NCBI GenBank assembly: GCA_029550865.1
Contig: JAKPGM010000038.1
Location: 1 to 64,000 of the forward strand
Direction of reading: 5' to 3'
From: Bacteroidota bacterium
GTDB lineage: Bacteria > Bacteroidota > Bacteroidia > Bacteroidales > DTGW01
DNA: 64,000 bases
The translations under genes and the position numbers were made by a program. Shown one piece after another: positions 53,694-62,087 of the stretch. Within the stretch, counting starts at the first letter, position 1. Each line of letters begins with the position of its first letter. Under the pieces are notes generated by a model. The model saw only the letters and a program-made list of their open reading frames with translations, was not told the DNA's origin and ran no database searches.

Positions 53694-54956
53694 ATGCAAA
53701 CTATTGATCAATACAATTTCAAGGGCAAAAGAGCCATTATACGTGTCGATTTCAACGTACCACTCGACAAGCAGACGTTTGCGGTAACCGATGATACCCG
53801 GATTCGGGGAGCTATACCCACCATTAAAAAAGTGTTGAATGATGGGGGTTCGGTAATTCTGATGTCGCATCTGGGTCGTCCGGATGGGAAGCCACAGGAA
53901 AAATATTCTTTGAAGCACATAGTTTCGACTGTAGAAAAACATCTTGGCGTTCCCGTTAAATTCGTTGGCGACTGTATGGGAGAAGAGGCTAAGCAGGTAT
54001 GTGCTTCTTTACAACCAGGGCAGGTTGTACTGCTCGAAAATTTACGTTTTTATGAAGAGGAAGAAGGTAAACCATACCATTTAGGGGAAAACGCTACAGA
54101 CGAAGAAAAAAAGGCTGCCAAAGCTCAGGTAAAGGAAAAACAAAAAGCTTTTGTTAAGCAATTGGCAAGCTATGCCGACTGTTACATAAATGATGCTTTT
54201 GGTACTGCCCATCGTGCTCATGCTTCTACTGCTTTGATAGCTGAATATTTCCCCAATGATAAAATGTTTGGTTATTTGATTGAGAATGAGTTGAAGGCCA
54301 TGGATAAAGTTTTGCATTCGCCCGAACGTCCGTTTACGGCCATCATGGGTGGTGCAAAAGTTTCTGACAAAATACTTATCATTGAAAATTTATTAAGCCG
54401 TGTTGACAACCTTATCATTGGTGGAGGGATGACCTATACTTTCATTAAGGCACAGGGTGGAAAAATTGGCAAATCGCTTTGTGAGGATGATAAGCTGGAA
54501 TTGGCATTGGAGCTTCTAAAGAAAGCTAAAGAAAAAGGGGTGAAAGTATATTTACCTGTCGATGCCGTCAATGCCGATGCTTTTGATGCCAATGCCAATA
54601 CGCAGGTGACGAAAATTGATGAAACTCCCGATGGATGGATGGGTTTAGACATTGCTGAGGAAAGTATTAAAATTTTTAGTGAAGTTATTGCCCAATCAAA
54701 AACTATCCTGTGGAATGGCCCGATGGGAGTTTTTGAGATGGAAAAATTCTCCAAGGGCACTTCCGCTATTGCAAAAGCCATAGCCGATGCTACCGCAAAA
54801 GGTGCTTATAGCCTTGTTGGAGGAGGTGATTCGGTTGCCGCAATTAACAAAAACAAGCTGGCCGACAAGGTAAGTTACGTATCTACTGGTGGGGGCGCTA
54901 TGCTCGAATATCTTGAAGGCAAGGAATTACCCGGTATTAAAGCTATTAGAGGATAA
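53694..54956 (+). CDS. pgk: Phosphoglycerate kinase
   Basis: ATG 53694 gives 420 residues beginning [25 protein letters not shown], the conserved PGK N-terminus; nine extra codons upstream overlap the promoter. Substrate-site motifs include [10 protein letters not shown] and [15 protein letters not shown]; the nucleotide domain has [19 protein letters not shown] and [11 protein letters not shown]. Before [11 protein letters not shown] there is a Lys/Glu-rich insertion ([15 protein letters not shown]) usual in Bacteroidota PGKs. It makes ATP from 1,3-bisphosphoglycerate in glycolysis. A strong terminator follows the stop codon by 16 bases. Confidence 0.97.
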   Translation: MQTIDQYNFKGKRAIIRVDFNVPLDKQTFAVTDDTRIRGAIPTIKKVLNDGGSVILMSHLGRPDGKPQEKYSLKHIVSTVEKHLGVPVKFVGDCMGEEAKQVCASLQPGQVVLLENLRFYEEEEGKPYHLGENATDEEKKAAKAQVKEKQKAFVKQLASYADCYINDAFGTAHRAHASTALIAEYFPNDKMFGYLIENELKAMDKVLHSPERPFTAIMGGAKVSDKILIIENLLSRVDNLIIGGGMTYTFIKAQGGKIGKSLCEDDKLELALELLKKAKEKGVKVYLPVDAVNADAFDANANTQVTKIDETPDGWMGLDIAEESIKIFSEVIAQSKTILWNGPMGVFEMEKFSKGTSAIAKAIADATAKGAYSLVGGGDSVAAINKNKLADKVSYVSTGGGAMLEYLEGKELPGIKAIRG

Positions 54957-54972
54957 GTTTAGCCTATATAGC

Positions 54973-54999
54973 AAAAAAGCCCCGTTGAGGGGCTTTTTT
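54973..54999. terminator. Bidirectional terminator between pgk and tRNA-Gln
   Basis: AAAAAAGCCCC, loop GTTGA, GGGGCTTTTTT: symmetrical A and T tracts make it work in both directions, ending pgk (plus) and the convergent tRNA gene (minus). Confidence 0.92.
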
Positions 55000-55000
55000 G

Positions 55001-55071
55001 TTGTCCTGCTAGGACTCGAACCCAGACTAGCAGAGCCAGAATCTGATGTGCTACCATTACACCACAGGACA
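55001..55071 (-). tRNA. tRNA-Gln (anticodon CUG)
   Basis: The minus strand folds into a tRNA of 71 bases. Acceptor strands are TGTCCTG and CAGGACA with discriminator A. The D arm is GTG-TAATGGTAG-CAC. The anticodon stem has CAGA/TCTG around the loop TTCTGGC, giving anticodon CTG. The T arm is CTGGG-TTCGAGT-CCTAG. CCA is not encoded. It lies between a bidirectional terminator and a promoter that overlaps that of the epimerase gene. Confidence 0.93.
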
Positions 55072-55082
55072 ATTTGGGATTG

Positions 55083-55116
55083 CAAATTTATAAAATTTTG
55101 GATTTTTTGGAACAAA
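55083..55116 (-). promoter_or_regulatory. Promoter for tRNA-Gln
   Basis: Minus strand TTTG (55116-55113), a 22-base spacer and TAAATTTG (55090-55083). The -7 box ends 11 bases before the tRNA 5' end. Confidence 0.6.
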
Positions 55117-55135
55117 ATTTTTTCCTTTACTTTTG
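55106..55135 (+). promoter_or_regulatory. Promoter for the polysaccharide gene cluster
   Basis: TTTG (55106-55109), an 18-base spacer and TACTTTTG (55128-55135). The predicted leader before the epimerase ATG is about 80 bases. Its -33 element overlaps that of the divergent tRNA promoter. Confidence 0.65.
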
Positions 55136-55219
55136 TGTCAAGCTCTGGTATTTTTAAGCTCGTCAATTGCTTAAGAAACTGTAAGACATATTTTTATAAA
55201 TTGTTTTAAAAATAATATC

Positions 55220-56269
55220 ATGAAATTTTTGGTGACTGGCGCAGCCGGCTTTATTGGATTTCATCTCTGTCAAAGGCTCCTGGCGGAAGGATATTGGGTT
55301 GTTGGAATTGATAATATTAATGATTATTACGACGTTAATTTAAAATGGGGAAGATTGGCTCAATTGGGTATTAGTCGGGAAGAAGTTGTGTATGGGAAAG
55401 AAACAAAAAGTCGAATTTTCGATAATTTCACATTTGTGCAATTAAATCTTGAAGACAACGCTATTCAAGAATGGTTTGGAAAGGCCTCTTTTGATTATGT
55501 GATCAATCTGGCTGCTCAGGCGGGAGTTCGTTATAGTCTTATCAATCCTATGGCTTATGTTAAGAGTAATATGGAGGGCTTTTTAAATTTGCTCGAATGT
55601 TGTCGTCGTTATCCGGTAAAACATCTGATCTATGCCAGTAGTTCAAGTGTATATGGATTGAATCAGAAATACCCATTTTCCACCCATGCTAATGTGGATC
55701 ATCCTGTAAGTCTCTATGCAGCGTCGAAAAAATCGAACGAACTTATGGCGCATGTATACAGCCATTTGTATGGGATACCTACGACTGGACTACGCTTTTT
55801 TACGGTATATGGACCATGGGGAAGGCCAGATATGGCACTTTTTCTGTTTACCAGGGCTATCTTAGAGGGGAAACCCATTGAAATATACAATAATGGAGAA
55901 ATGGAACGTGATTTCACCTACATTGATGATATCGTGGAGGGCGTATTTCGTATTATTTTTCATATACCACAATCTAATCCGCATTGGAATGCCATAAATC
56001 CTGATCCAGCAAGTAGCGTAGCACCCTATCGTATTTACAATATTGGTAATAGTGAGCCAGTTCGGTTGATGGATTTTGTAGAAGCGCTTGAATTGGAACT
56101 TAATGTAAAAGCTCAGCTAATTTTCAAGCCTTTGCAACCGGGTGATGTGGTACGAACCTACGCCGATACCAGTGATTTGTATCGCGAAATAGGTTATAAA
56201 CCCAGTACTCCTGTCCGTACCGGTATACGGTATTTTGTGGAATGGTACAGGAGTTATTATAAAATGTAG
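55220..56269 (+). CDS. NAD-dependent UDP-sugar epimerase (UDP-glucuronate 4-epimerase-like)
   Basis: The 349-residue extended SDR has the NAD-binding motif VTGAAGFIGFHL at the N-terminus, a DNINDYYDVNLK segment characteristic of the CapI/UDP-GlcA 4-epimerase group, AAQAGVRYS, and the catalytic Tyr-Lys pair in SLYAASKKSNELM (Tyr165). It ends with a C-terminal substrate domain containing ERDFTYIDDIVEG. It likely interconverts UDP-glucuronate and UDP-galacturonate for surface polysaccharide. It opens a run of four same-strand genes with gaps of 27 bases or less. Confidence 0.9.
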   Translation: MKFLVTGAAGFIGFHLCQRLLAEGYWVVGIDNINDYYDVNLKWGRLAQLGISREEVVYGKETKSRIFDNFTFVQLNLEDNAIQEWFGKASFDYVINLAAQAGVRYSLINPMAYVKSNMEGFLNLLECCRRYPVKHLIYASSSSVYGLNQKYPFSTHANVDHPVSLYAASKKSNELMAHVYSHLYGIPTTGLRFFTVYGPWGRPDMALFLFTRAILEGKPIEIYNNGEMERDFTYIDDIVEGVFRIIFHIPQSNPHWNAINPDPASSVAPYRIYNIGNSEPVRLMDFVEALELELNVKAQLIFKPLQPGDVVRTYADTSDLYREIGYKPSTPVRTGIRYFVEWYRSYYKM

Positions 56270-56296
56270 TACTTTCGTACCCAGATAGAAAAGCAT

Positions 56297-57277
56297 ATGA
56301 AATCATTTGCACTGATTGGCGCAGCAGGTTACATAGCCCCTAAACATCTGAAAGCTATAAAAGATACCGGTAATATACTGGTTGCTGCACTCGATAAAAA
56401 TGACAGCGTGGGTATCCTTGATAGCTATTTTCCGCATGCTGATTTTTTTGTCGAATTTGAACGTTTCGATCGACACCTCGAAAAGCTACGTCGGGAGGGG
56501 CGAGGGGTTGATTATGTGAGTATTTGTACCCCCAATTACTTGCATGATGCACATATTCGGTTTGCCCTTAGGCAACATGCCGATGCTATTTGTGAAAAAC
56601 CATTGGTGCTTAACCCATGGAATGCTGAGGCATTACAGGTTATTGAAAAGGAAACTGGTCAAAAGGTAAATACCATTCTCCAATTGCGTCTTCATCCAGT
56701 TATTCGTGAGTTGAAAATGGCTGTCGATAAAAATAGCTCCTCATTTTTTGATATCGAACTTACCTATATCACCTCGCGTGGTAACTGGTATTTCACCAGC
56801 TGGAAGGCACAGGAAGAAAAATCGGGGGGAATTGCCACCAACATTGGCATTCATTTTTTTGATATGCTCATTTGGATATTTGGTAGCGTCGAAAAGAACA
56901 TTGTGCATGTTCTAGAACCAAAGAGGGCTGCTGGTTTCCTTCGATTAAAAAACGCCAATGTTCGTTGGTTTTTGAGTATTGACGAAAATACTTTACCTGA
57001 TGAGGTACGCAATAGTGGCAAGCGAACTTATCGTTCGTTGACCATCAATGGTAAAGAGCTTGAATTCAGTGAGGGATTTACCGATTTGCATACCCTTTCC
57101 TACGAAAAGATACTCGAGGGGGAAGGTTTTGGAATAGCTGACGCATTTCCTAGCATTGATTTGGCGCATCAGATACGAAATGCGAAACCGGTTGGATTAC
57201 AGGATGATTTTCATCCTTTTGCCTTGAAAGAAATAGAATATCATCCGTTTTATAAGAAAAAAGGAAATAATGCTTGA
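56297..57277 (+). CDS. Gfo/Idh/MocA oxidoreductase, WbpB-like
   Basis: The 326-residue protein has an N-terminal Rossmann fold (FALIGAAGYIAPKHLKAI) and the sugar oxidoreductase motif CEKPLVLNPWN near residue 100. The opening and the EKPL context resemble WbpB/WlbA, which oxidise the 3-OH of UDP-N-acetylglucosaminuronate on the route to 2,3-diamino uronates. The neighbouring UDP-sugar dehydrogenase supplies exactly such a substrate and overlaps it by 8 bases. The aminotransferase and acetyltransferase for later steps are not in the window, so the product is inferred. Confidence 0.85.
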   Translation: MKSFALIGAAGYIAPKHLKAIKDTGNILVAALDKNDSVGILDSYFPHADFFVEFERFDRHLEKLRREGRGVDYVSICTPNYLHDAHIRFALRQHADAICEKPLVLNPWNAEALQVIEKETGQKVNTILQLRLHPVIRELKMAVDKNSSSFFDIELTYITSRGNWYFTSWKAQEEKSGGIATNIGIHFFDMLIWIFGSVEKNIVHVLEPKRAAGFLRLKNANVRWFLSIDENTLPDEVRNSGKRTYRSLTINGKELEFSEGFTDLHTLSYEKILEGEGFGIADAFPSIDLAHQIRNAKPVGLQDDFHPFALKEIEYHPFYKKKGNNA

Positions 57278-58571
57278 TTTAAGAGCATATCGGGTAAAGG
57301 AAAAATCAATAGCTGTTGTAGGACTGGGCTATGTAGGATTACCACTGGCTTTAAGTTTTGCCCGGCATTATAGAATTATTGGATACGACATCAATGAGGA
57401 CCGGATACTTGCCCTGCAAAAACATGTCGACCCTGATGGAGAGCTCTCGACGGATGATTTTGAAGGAACAGATATTATTTTCACCACCCAACTTGAGCAT
57501 TTAGCTCAGGCTTCCACTTATATAGTAACGGTACCTACGCCTATTGATGAATTCAAAAAACCTGATTTGTCAGCCTTGTTTTCGGCCACCCACACCATTG
57601 CTCGGGTACTGAAAAAGGGGGATGTAGTTATTTACGAGTCGACGGTATATCCGGGTTGTACCGAGGAAGAGTGCATACCTATTTTAGAACGAATTTCGGG
57701 TTTGCATTGCCTTGCTGATTTTAAGGTGGGTTATTCCCCCGAACGTATTAATCCTGGGGATAAAGAGCACACTTTTACCAGAATTATGAAAGTAGTTTCT
57801 GGTTGTGACGAGCCTACTGCTGACTTTCTTGCTGCTTTGTATGGGAAGGTAGTCGAAGCGGGGATATACAAAGCGTCATCCATAAAAGTTGCAGAAGCTG
57901 CCAAGATTATTGAAAATACCCAGCGCGATGTGAATATTGGGCTGATGAACGAGCTTTCTATTATTTTTCACAGCATGGGAATAAATACGCACGAAGTACT
58001 TGAAGCTGCTCGTACGAAATGGAATTTTTTGCCATTTTACCCGGGTTTGGTAGGTGGGCATTGCATTGGTGTCGACCCGTATTATCTTGCCTATAAGGCT
58101 GCAAAGTTGGGTTATCATCCCCAGCTGATCAATGCGGGACGGTTGATGAACGATAATATGGCCGCTTTCGTTGCAAAAAATATAATAATAGCGCTTATCA
58201 ATAGTGGTAAAGACGTAAGACAGGCCGAAGTTCTTATATTGGGCTTTACTTTTAAAGAAAATATTACCGATACACGCAATTCGAAGGTGGCGGATTTAGT
58301 GTATGAATTGCAATCGTTTGGAGTAAAAAATATTACTATCTTTGACCCGCATGCCAACGCATCGATGGTGCAGAAGAATTATCGATTAAAATTGGCCAGT
58401 CAATATAAAGACCGTCAGTATGATGTGGTTGTTCTTGCGGTGCCACACAAAGAATTTACAACTTTTACTGAAGAAGAGCTTAAAAGCTTGTTACGTTCAC
58501 CATATATATTTTTCGATTTAAAATCAGTGTATTTTTCAATACGTAAAAATTTTAATTATTGGAGTTTATAA
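57270..58571 (+). CDS. UDP-N-acetylglucosamine/galactosamine 6-dehydrogenase (WbpA/TviB-type)
   Basis: The 433-residue enzyme is a UDP-glucose/GDP-mannose dehydrogenase family member: NAD site VVGLGYVGLPLALSFA, central segment AEAAKIIENTQRDVNIGLMNEL, the catalytic Cys265 in GGHCIGVDPYYLAYKA and C-terminal GFTFKENITDTRNSK. The GVDPYYL and NTQRDVNI patterns fit the WbpA/WbpO/TviB group that oxidises C6 of N-acetyl-hexosamines rather than UDP-glucose. It overlaps the preceding gene by 8 bases, so translation is coupled. Confidence 0.92.
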   Translation: MLDLRAYRVKEKSIAVVGLGYVGLPLALSFARHYRIIGYDINEDRILALQKHVDPDGELSTDDFEGTDIIFTTQLEHLAQASTYIVTVPTPIDEFKKPDLSALFSATHTIARVLKKGDVVIYESTVYPGCTEEECIPILERISGLHCLADFKVGYSPERINPGDKEHTFTRIMKVVSGCDEPTADFLAALYGKVVEAGIYKASSIKVAEAAKIIENTQRDVNIGLMNELSIIFHSMGINTHEVLEAARTKWNFLPFYPGLVGGHCIGVDPYYLAYKAAKLGYHPQLINAGRLMNDNMAAFVAKNIIIALINSGKDVRQAEVLILGFTFKENITDTRNSKVADLVYELQSFGVKNITIFDPHANASMVQKNYRLKLASQYKDRQYDVVVLAVPHKEFTTFTEEELKSLLRSPYIFFDLKSVYFSIRKNFNYWSL

Positions 58572-58581
58572 TTTTTTGGAT

Positions 58582-61041
58582 ATGAAGCATGTTTTTTCCT
58601 TTATATGGTTGTTGTTTTTTAACAGTCTGATGCTTTTGTATGCTCAGGATTTTAGAACCATTGATGTAGATAAGCTTACCGATGATCAAATACAGAAAAT
58701 TTTGACTCGTGCCAAAGAGTCGGGAATGAGCCAGCAACAACTCGAAGCCGCTGCACTGGCTCGTGGGATGAGTGTGGTGCAGATTGAAAAGCTTCGTAAA
58801 AGAATAGCTTTACTCAATACCACTTCACCTCAGGTCGGTGGTACAAATAATGCTTCATCGTACCTTCGTACTTATTCCGACACCACCTACATGCATGCCA
58901 TGCGAGCCGATAGTTTGAGCATGGAACGTTTGTTATTTGATGGCTTATTGGATACTATCCCACGGAAAGTAATTTTTGGTTCATACCTTTTTACTTCGAA
59001 AAAACTAACCTTTGAACCCAGTTTTAATATTGCTACTCCCCAGAATTATCAGCTTGGGCCGGGCGATGAAATTGTAATTGATATATGGGGTGCTTCGCAG
59101 CAGAATTATAGGCTAACTGTTAATCCCGAAGGATATATTTTTATTGATAATGTGGGACCAATTTTTGTCAATGGATTAACGATAGAAAAGGCATCCAAAC
59201 AAATTATAGGAAGACTTTCGTCGATTTATGCAGGGCTGATGGGTCCTCGCCCCAATACCTTTGCCCAGGTAAATCTGGGTAATTTGCGAAGTATTAAGGT
59301 TAATATCGTGGGTGAGGTAAATTTTCCTGGTACCTATACCTTACCTTCACTGGCAACCGTTTTTAATGCGCTATATATGGCTGGTGGACCTACCGAAAAT
59401 GGTACCTATCGTGAAATAAAAATTATACGGGAAAATAAAACAATAGCTACGGTTGACCTGTATGAATTTCTGACCACGGGGGAACAGAAAACGAATATTC
59501 GGTTACAGGATCAGGATGTCATATTAGTAAGGCCATATCTTAATAGGGTAGAGTTACTGGGAGAGGTGAAAACACCTGCTTTTTTTGAGTTGAAGGATAA
59601 TGAAACCATGGCCGACCTGCTGCGCTATTGTGGTGGGTTTACCGATAAGGCATATCAGCATCGTATTAAAGTATTACGAAAAACCGATAAAGAGTTTTCA
59701 GTTGCAGAAGTTACCCGCAATACCTTTAATACCTTTAGGTTACAGGATGGCGATCAAATAAAGGTTGAGCCGGTACTCAATCGTTTTGCCAATCGCGTTG
59801 AAATAACTGGGGCTGTTTTTCGACCAGGTATTTATGAACTTACCGAAGGTATGACGCTCAGAGAATTGATAGAGAAGGCCGATGGGCTAAGAGAGGATGC
59901 CTTTACCGACCGCGCAATTATTTATCGCTTACAGCGCGATTTAAAAACCGAAACCTATCCTGTTGATTTGCAAAAACTTCTAAGTGATTCGTCGTACAAT
60001 ATTACCTTACAGAAAGAAGATCTGGTGCATGTATTTTCTATTTTTGAATTGGAAGAAAAGTTTAGTATTGATGTTTCGGGTGAGGTACAAATTCCGGGTA
60101 CTTTTCCGTACATGAAGAATATGACCCTTTCGGATGCTATTGCGCTTGCTGGAGGATTTAAGGAATCGGCTTCATTGGCACGGGTAGAGATTGCCCGAAG
60201 AGTTAAAAATCAGGATTACACCCGTTTAACACCCGAAATAGCCATTGTGAAACTTTTTAATGTTTCAAAAAATCTTACCCTTTCCGATTCGGCATCTGCT
60301 TTTGTACTGGAGCCCTATGATAAGATTTATATTCGTCGTAGTCCGGGGTATGAAGTACAGACGCAGGCCCAGGTGGTTGGAGAGGTTTTGTTTCCGGGGG
60401 TATATACTATTCAGTCGAAAAACGAACGTATTTCCGATTTGGTTAAACGAAGTGGTGGTCTCACCCCTGAGGCTTATATTCGTGGGGCTCGCTTGTATCG
60501 CCAGGTGAAAGAGGATGTAAAAATGCGCACCAAGCTCATAAAATCAATCGAACAGGTGGCGGTAGAAGATTCTATTAAATTGGTAGCCTCGTTCGATAAA
60601 GAGCAATTTATAGGTATCGATCTGGAGCAAATTTTAAAAAATCCGGGCTCGAAATATGACTTGCTGTTGCAGGATAGTGATCGATTGGAGATACCCAAGC
60701 GTCTTGAAACAGTACGTTTGAGCGGTGCTTTACTTTTTCCGATAACAGTCCATTATGAAGAGGGTATGCGTTTGCGGGCATACACCAGAATGGCAGGTGG
60801 GCTGAGTCCCAATGCACTCCCCTCGAAAGCTTTTGTCATCTATCCTAATGGGAAAGTTAAAACGACTACTTCATTTTTGGGTATCAGGTTTTATCCCAGG
60901 ATAGAACCGGGGTCAGAAATTATTATCCCGAAAAAGGCAGAAAAGAAGGACAAACTCACTCTCCAGGAAACTCTTGCAATTGCTACAAGTCTTTCTTCGT
61001 TGACGGTAATGATTGTTACGCTTGTCAATCTGATAAAGTAA
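58582..61041 (+). CDS. Wza-like polysaccharide export protein with six SLBB domains
   Basis: Start ATG 58582 (a TTG two codons earlier is less likely) gives 819 residues with a signal peptide ending at LLYAQD. A helical segment (about 20-80) is followed by a Poly_export domain (about 154-235; YQLGPGDEIVIDIWGA) and six SLBB repeats near 235, 321, 401, 493, 592 and 708, each with a (V/I)xGxVxxPGxY-type core; the sixth is divergent. A hydrophobic helix at about 795-819 ends the protein and may span the outer membrane, as in Wza. It should form the outer-membrane channel for the polysaccharide. No Wzc-type kinase gene follows. Confidence 0.9.
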   Translation: MKHVFSFIWLLFFNSLMLLYAQDFRTIDVDKLTDDQIQKILTRAKESGMSQQQLEAAALARGMSVVQIEKLRKRIALLNTTSPQVGGTNNASSYLRTYSDTTYMHAMRADSLSMERLLFDGLLDTIPRKVIFGSYLFTSKKLTFEPSFNIATPQNYQLGPGDEIVIDIWGASQQNYRLTVNPEGYIFIDNVGPIFVNGLTIEKASKQIIGRLSSIYAGLMGPRPNTFAQVNLGNLRSIKVNIVGEVNFPGTYTLPSLATVFNALYMAGGPTENGTYREIKIIRENKTIATVDLYEFLTTGEQKTNIRLQDQDVILVRPYLNRVELLGEVKTPAFFELKDNETMADLLRYCGGFTDKAYQHRIKVLRKTDKEFSVAEVTRNTFNTFRLQDGDQIKVEPVLNRFANRVEITGAVFRPGIYELTEGMTLRELIEKADGLREDAFTDRAIIYRLQRDLKTETYPVDLQKLLSDSSYNITLQKEDLVHVFSIFELEEKFSIDVSGEVQIPGTFPYMKNMTLSDAIALAGGFKESASLARVEIARRVKNQDYTRLTPEIAIVKLFNVSKNLTLSDSASAFVLEPYDKIYIRRSPGYEVQTQAQVVGEVLFPGVYTIQSKNERISDLVKRSGGLTPEAYIRGARLYRQVKEDVKMRTKLIKSIEQVAVEDSIKLVASFDKEQFIGIDLEQILKNPGSKYDLLLQDSDRLEIPKRLETVRLSGALLFPITVHYEEGMRLRAYTRMAGGLSPNALPSKAFVIYPNGKVKTTTSFLGIRFYPRIEPGSEIIIPKKAEKKDKLTLQETLAIATSLSSLTVMIVTLVNLIK

Positions 61042-61062
61042 TAGGAAACGAGCATTTACCTA

Positions 61063-61116
61063 ACATGTAAGTTCCATCCGACCGCTATAAAAAACTAAAA
61101 AATATTTTCGGATGAA
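61063..61116. repeat. 54-bp dispersed repeat, copy 2
   Basis: This copy matches 29572-29625 with five differences in 54 bases and keeps the CATCCGA/TCGGATG inverted pair. Its right end, TTCGGATGAA, lies at the start of the PAP2 gene: it contains ATG 61112 and a GGATG that could serve as ribosome-binding site for ATG 61118. Confidence 0.75.
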
Positions 61117-61117
61117 T

Positions 61118-61714
61118 ATGACAAAAACGTTTTTTTATTTATTGGTTATTGGGTATAGTCTTTGTAGTAAGGCGCAGGATGTGGATGTTCGAATATTGCA
61201 GCAAATTCATACTCCACATGTAACAGAGGCCGATGATGCCTTACATTTGCTTACCAATTCAACTACCCTGGTGTCGGCAGGTATACCTGTTGGATTGCTG
61301 ACGATAGGGTGGATCAGGAACGATTCTGTAGCCATACGGAGTGCTATGGTAGTGGTTGCTACCTATGTAGTTTCGAGCGCCGTTACCCTGTCGATGAAAT
61401 ATGCATGGAACCGTCCTCGACCCTTTGAGGCTTATCCTCAGTATTTTGTAAAGAAAGCCAGTGCTGGAAGCCCTTCTTTTCCATCGGAACATACCAGTTT
61501 GGTATTTGCTGCGGCAACATCGCTCAGCTTGCAATATCCGCGATGGTACATCATTGTGCCTTCCTATTTATGGGCCGGAGGGGTAGCCTATTCGCGCATG
61601 CACCTGGGGGTTCATTATCCCTCCGATGTGCTGGTGGGTGCTTTAATAGGTTCAGCCAGTGCCTATTTAAGTTATAAAGCCAATCGATGGTTACACAAAA
61701 AGTATGGGTATTAA
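61118..61714 (+). CDS. PAP2-family lipid phosphatase (BacA-independent undecaprenyl-PP phosphatase candidate)
   Basis: About 198 residues, with a signal-like N-terminus (MTKTFFYLLVIGYSLCSKAQ) and several membrane helices. The three PAP2 phosphatase motifs are intact: KYAWNRPRPF, SFPSEHTSL (PSEH in place of the common PSGH) and SRMHLGVHYPSDV. It should hydrolyse a lipid pyrophosphate, such as undecaprenyl or phosphatidylglycerol phosphate, at the periplasmic face. It is followed by and overlaps DgkA, so both may serve recycling of the lipid carrier for the polysaccharide cluster upstream. ATG 61112 inside the repeat is an alternative start. A second PAP2 gene at 36 kb is broken. Confidence 0.88.
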   Translation: MTKTFFYLLVIGYSLCSKAQDVDVRILQQIHTPHVTEADDALHLLTNSTTLVSAGIPVGLLTIGWIRNDSVAIRSAMVVVATYVVSSAVTLSMKYAWNRPRPFEAYPQYFVKKASAGSPSFPSEHTSLVFAAATSLSLQYPRWYIIVPSYLWAGGVAYSRMHLGVHYPSDVLVGALIGSASAYLSYKANRWLHKKYGY

Positions 61715-62087
61715 CAATACTGCCATGAAGAACTGGATGGATAGGGAATTGAAAAGCTTTGGTTACGCCTTTAGAGGAATAGGGCTATTTTTCAAGTCCG
61801 AAACACATGCTAAAATACATTTGATAGCAGCGATACTGGTGATTGGTATGGGGTTTTATTTTGGCTTGCAAGCCTGGGAGTGGTCACTGATAATTTTTGC
61901 CATTGGATTGGTGCTGGTCGCAGAAATTTTCAATACTGCTGTTGAAAAGCTTACCGATAAAATATGGGCAGAACAAAATCCACAAGCAGCATTTATTAAA
62001 GATATTGCTGCTGGGGGCGTTTTAATAGCCGCTATAGCTGCTGCAATCATAGGGATAATCGTATTTGTACCCTATATTTTTCGTTAA
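61704..62087 (+). CDS. dgkA: Diacylglycerol/undecaprenol kinase (DgkA family)
   Basis: About 127 residues with three transmembrane helices. The family signature is clear: FGYAFRGIG near the N-terminus, AEIFNTAVEKLTDKI (the conserved E-x-N-T-A-x-E core) and KDIAAGGVLIAAI. In Bacteroidota and Gram-positives such proteins often phosphorylate undecaprenol rather than diacylglycerol. It overlaps the PAP2 gene by 11 bases if ATG 61704 is used; ATG 61725 (MKNWMDRELKSFGYAF) gives a more typical length and could be the true start. Its stop overlaps the convergent gene's stop in TTAA. Confidence 0.92.
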   Translation: MGINNTAMKNWMDRELKSFGYAFRGIGLFFKSETHAKIHLIAAILVIGMGFYFGLQAWEWSLIIFAIGLVLVAEIFNTAVEKLTDKIWAEQNPQAAFIKDIAAGGVLIAAIAAAIIGIIVFVPYIFR

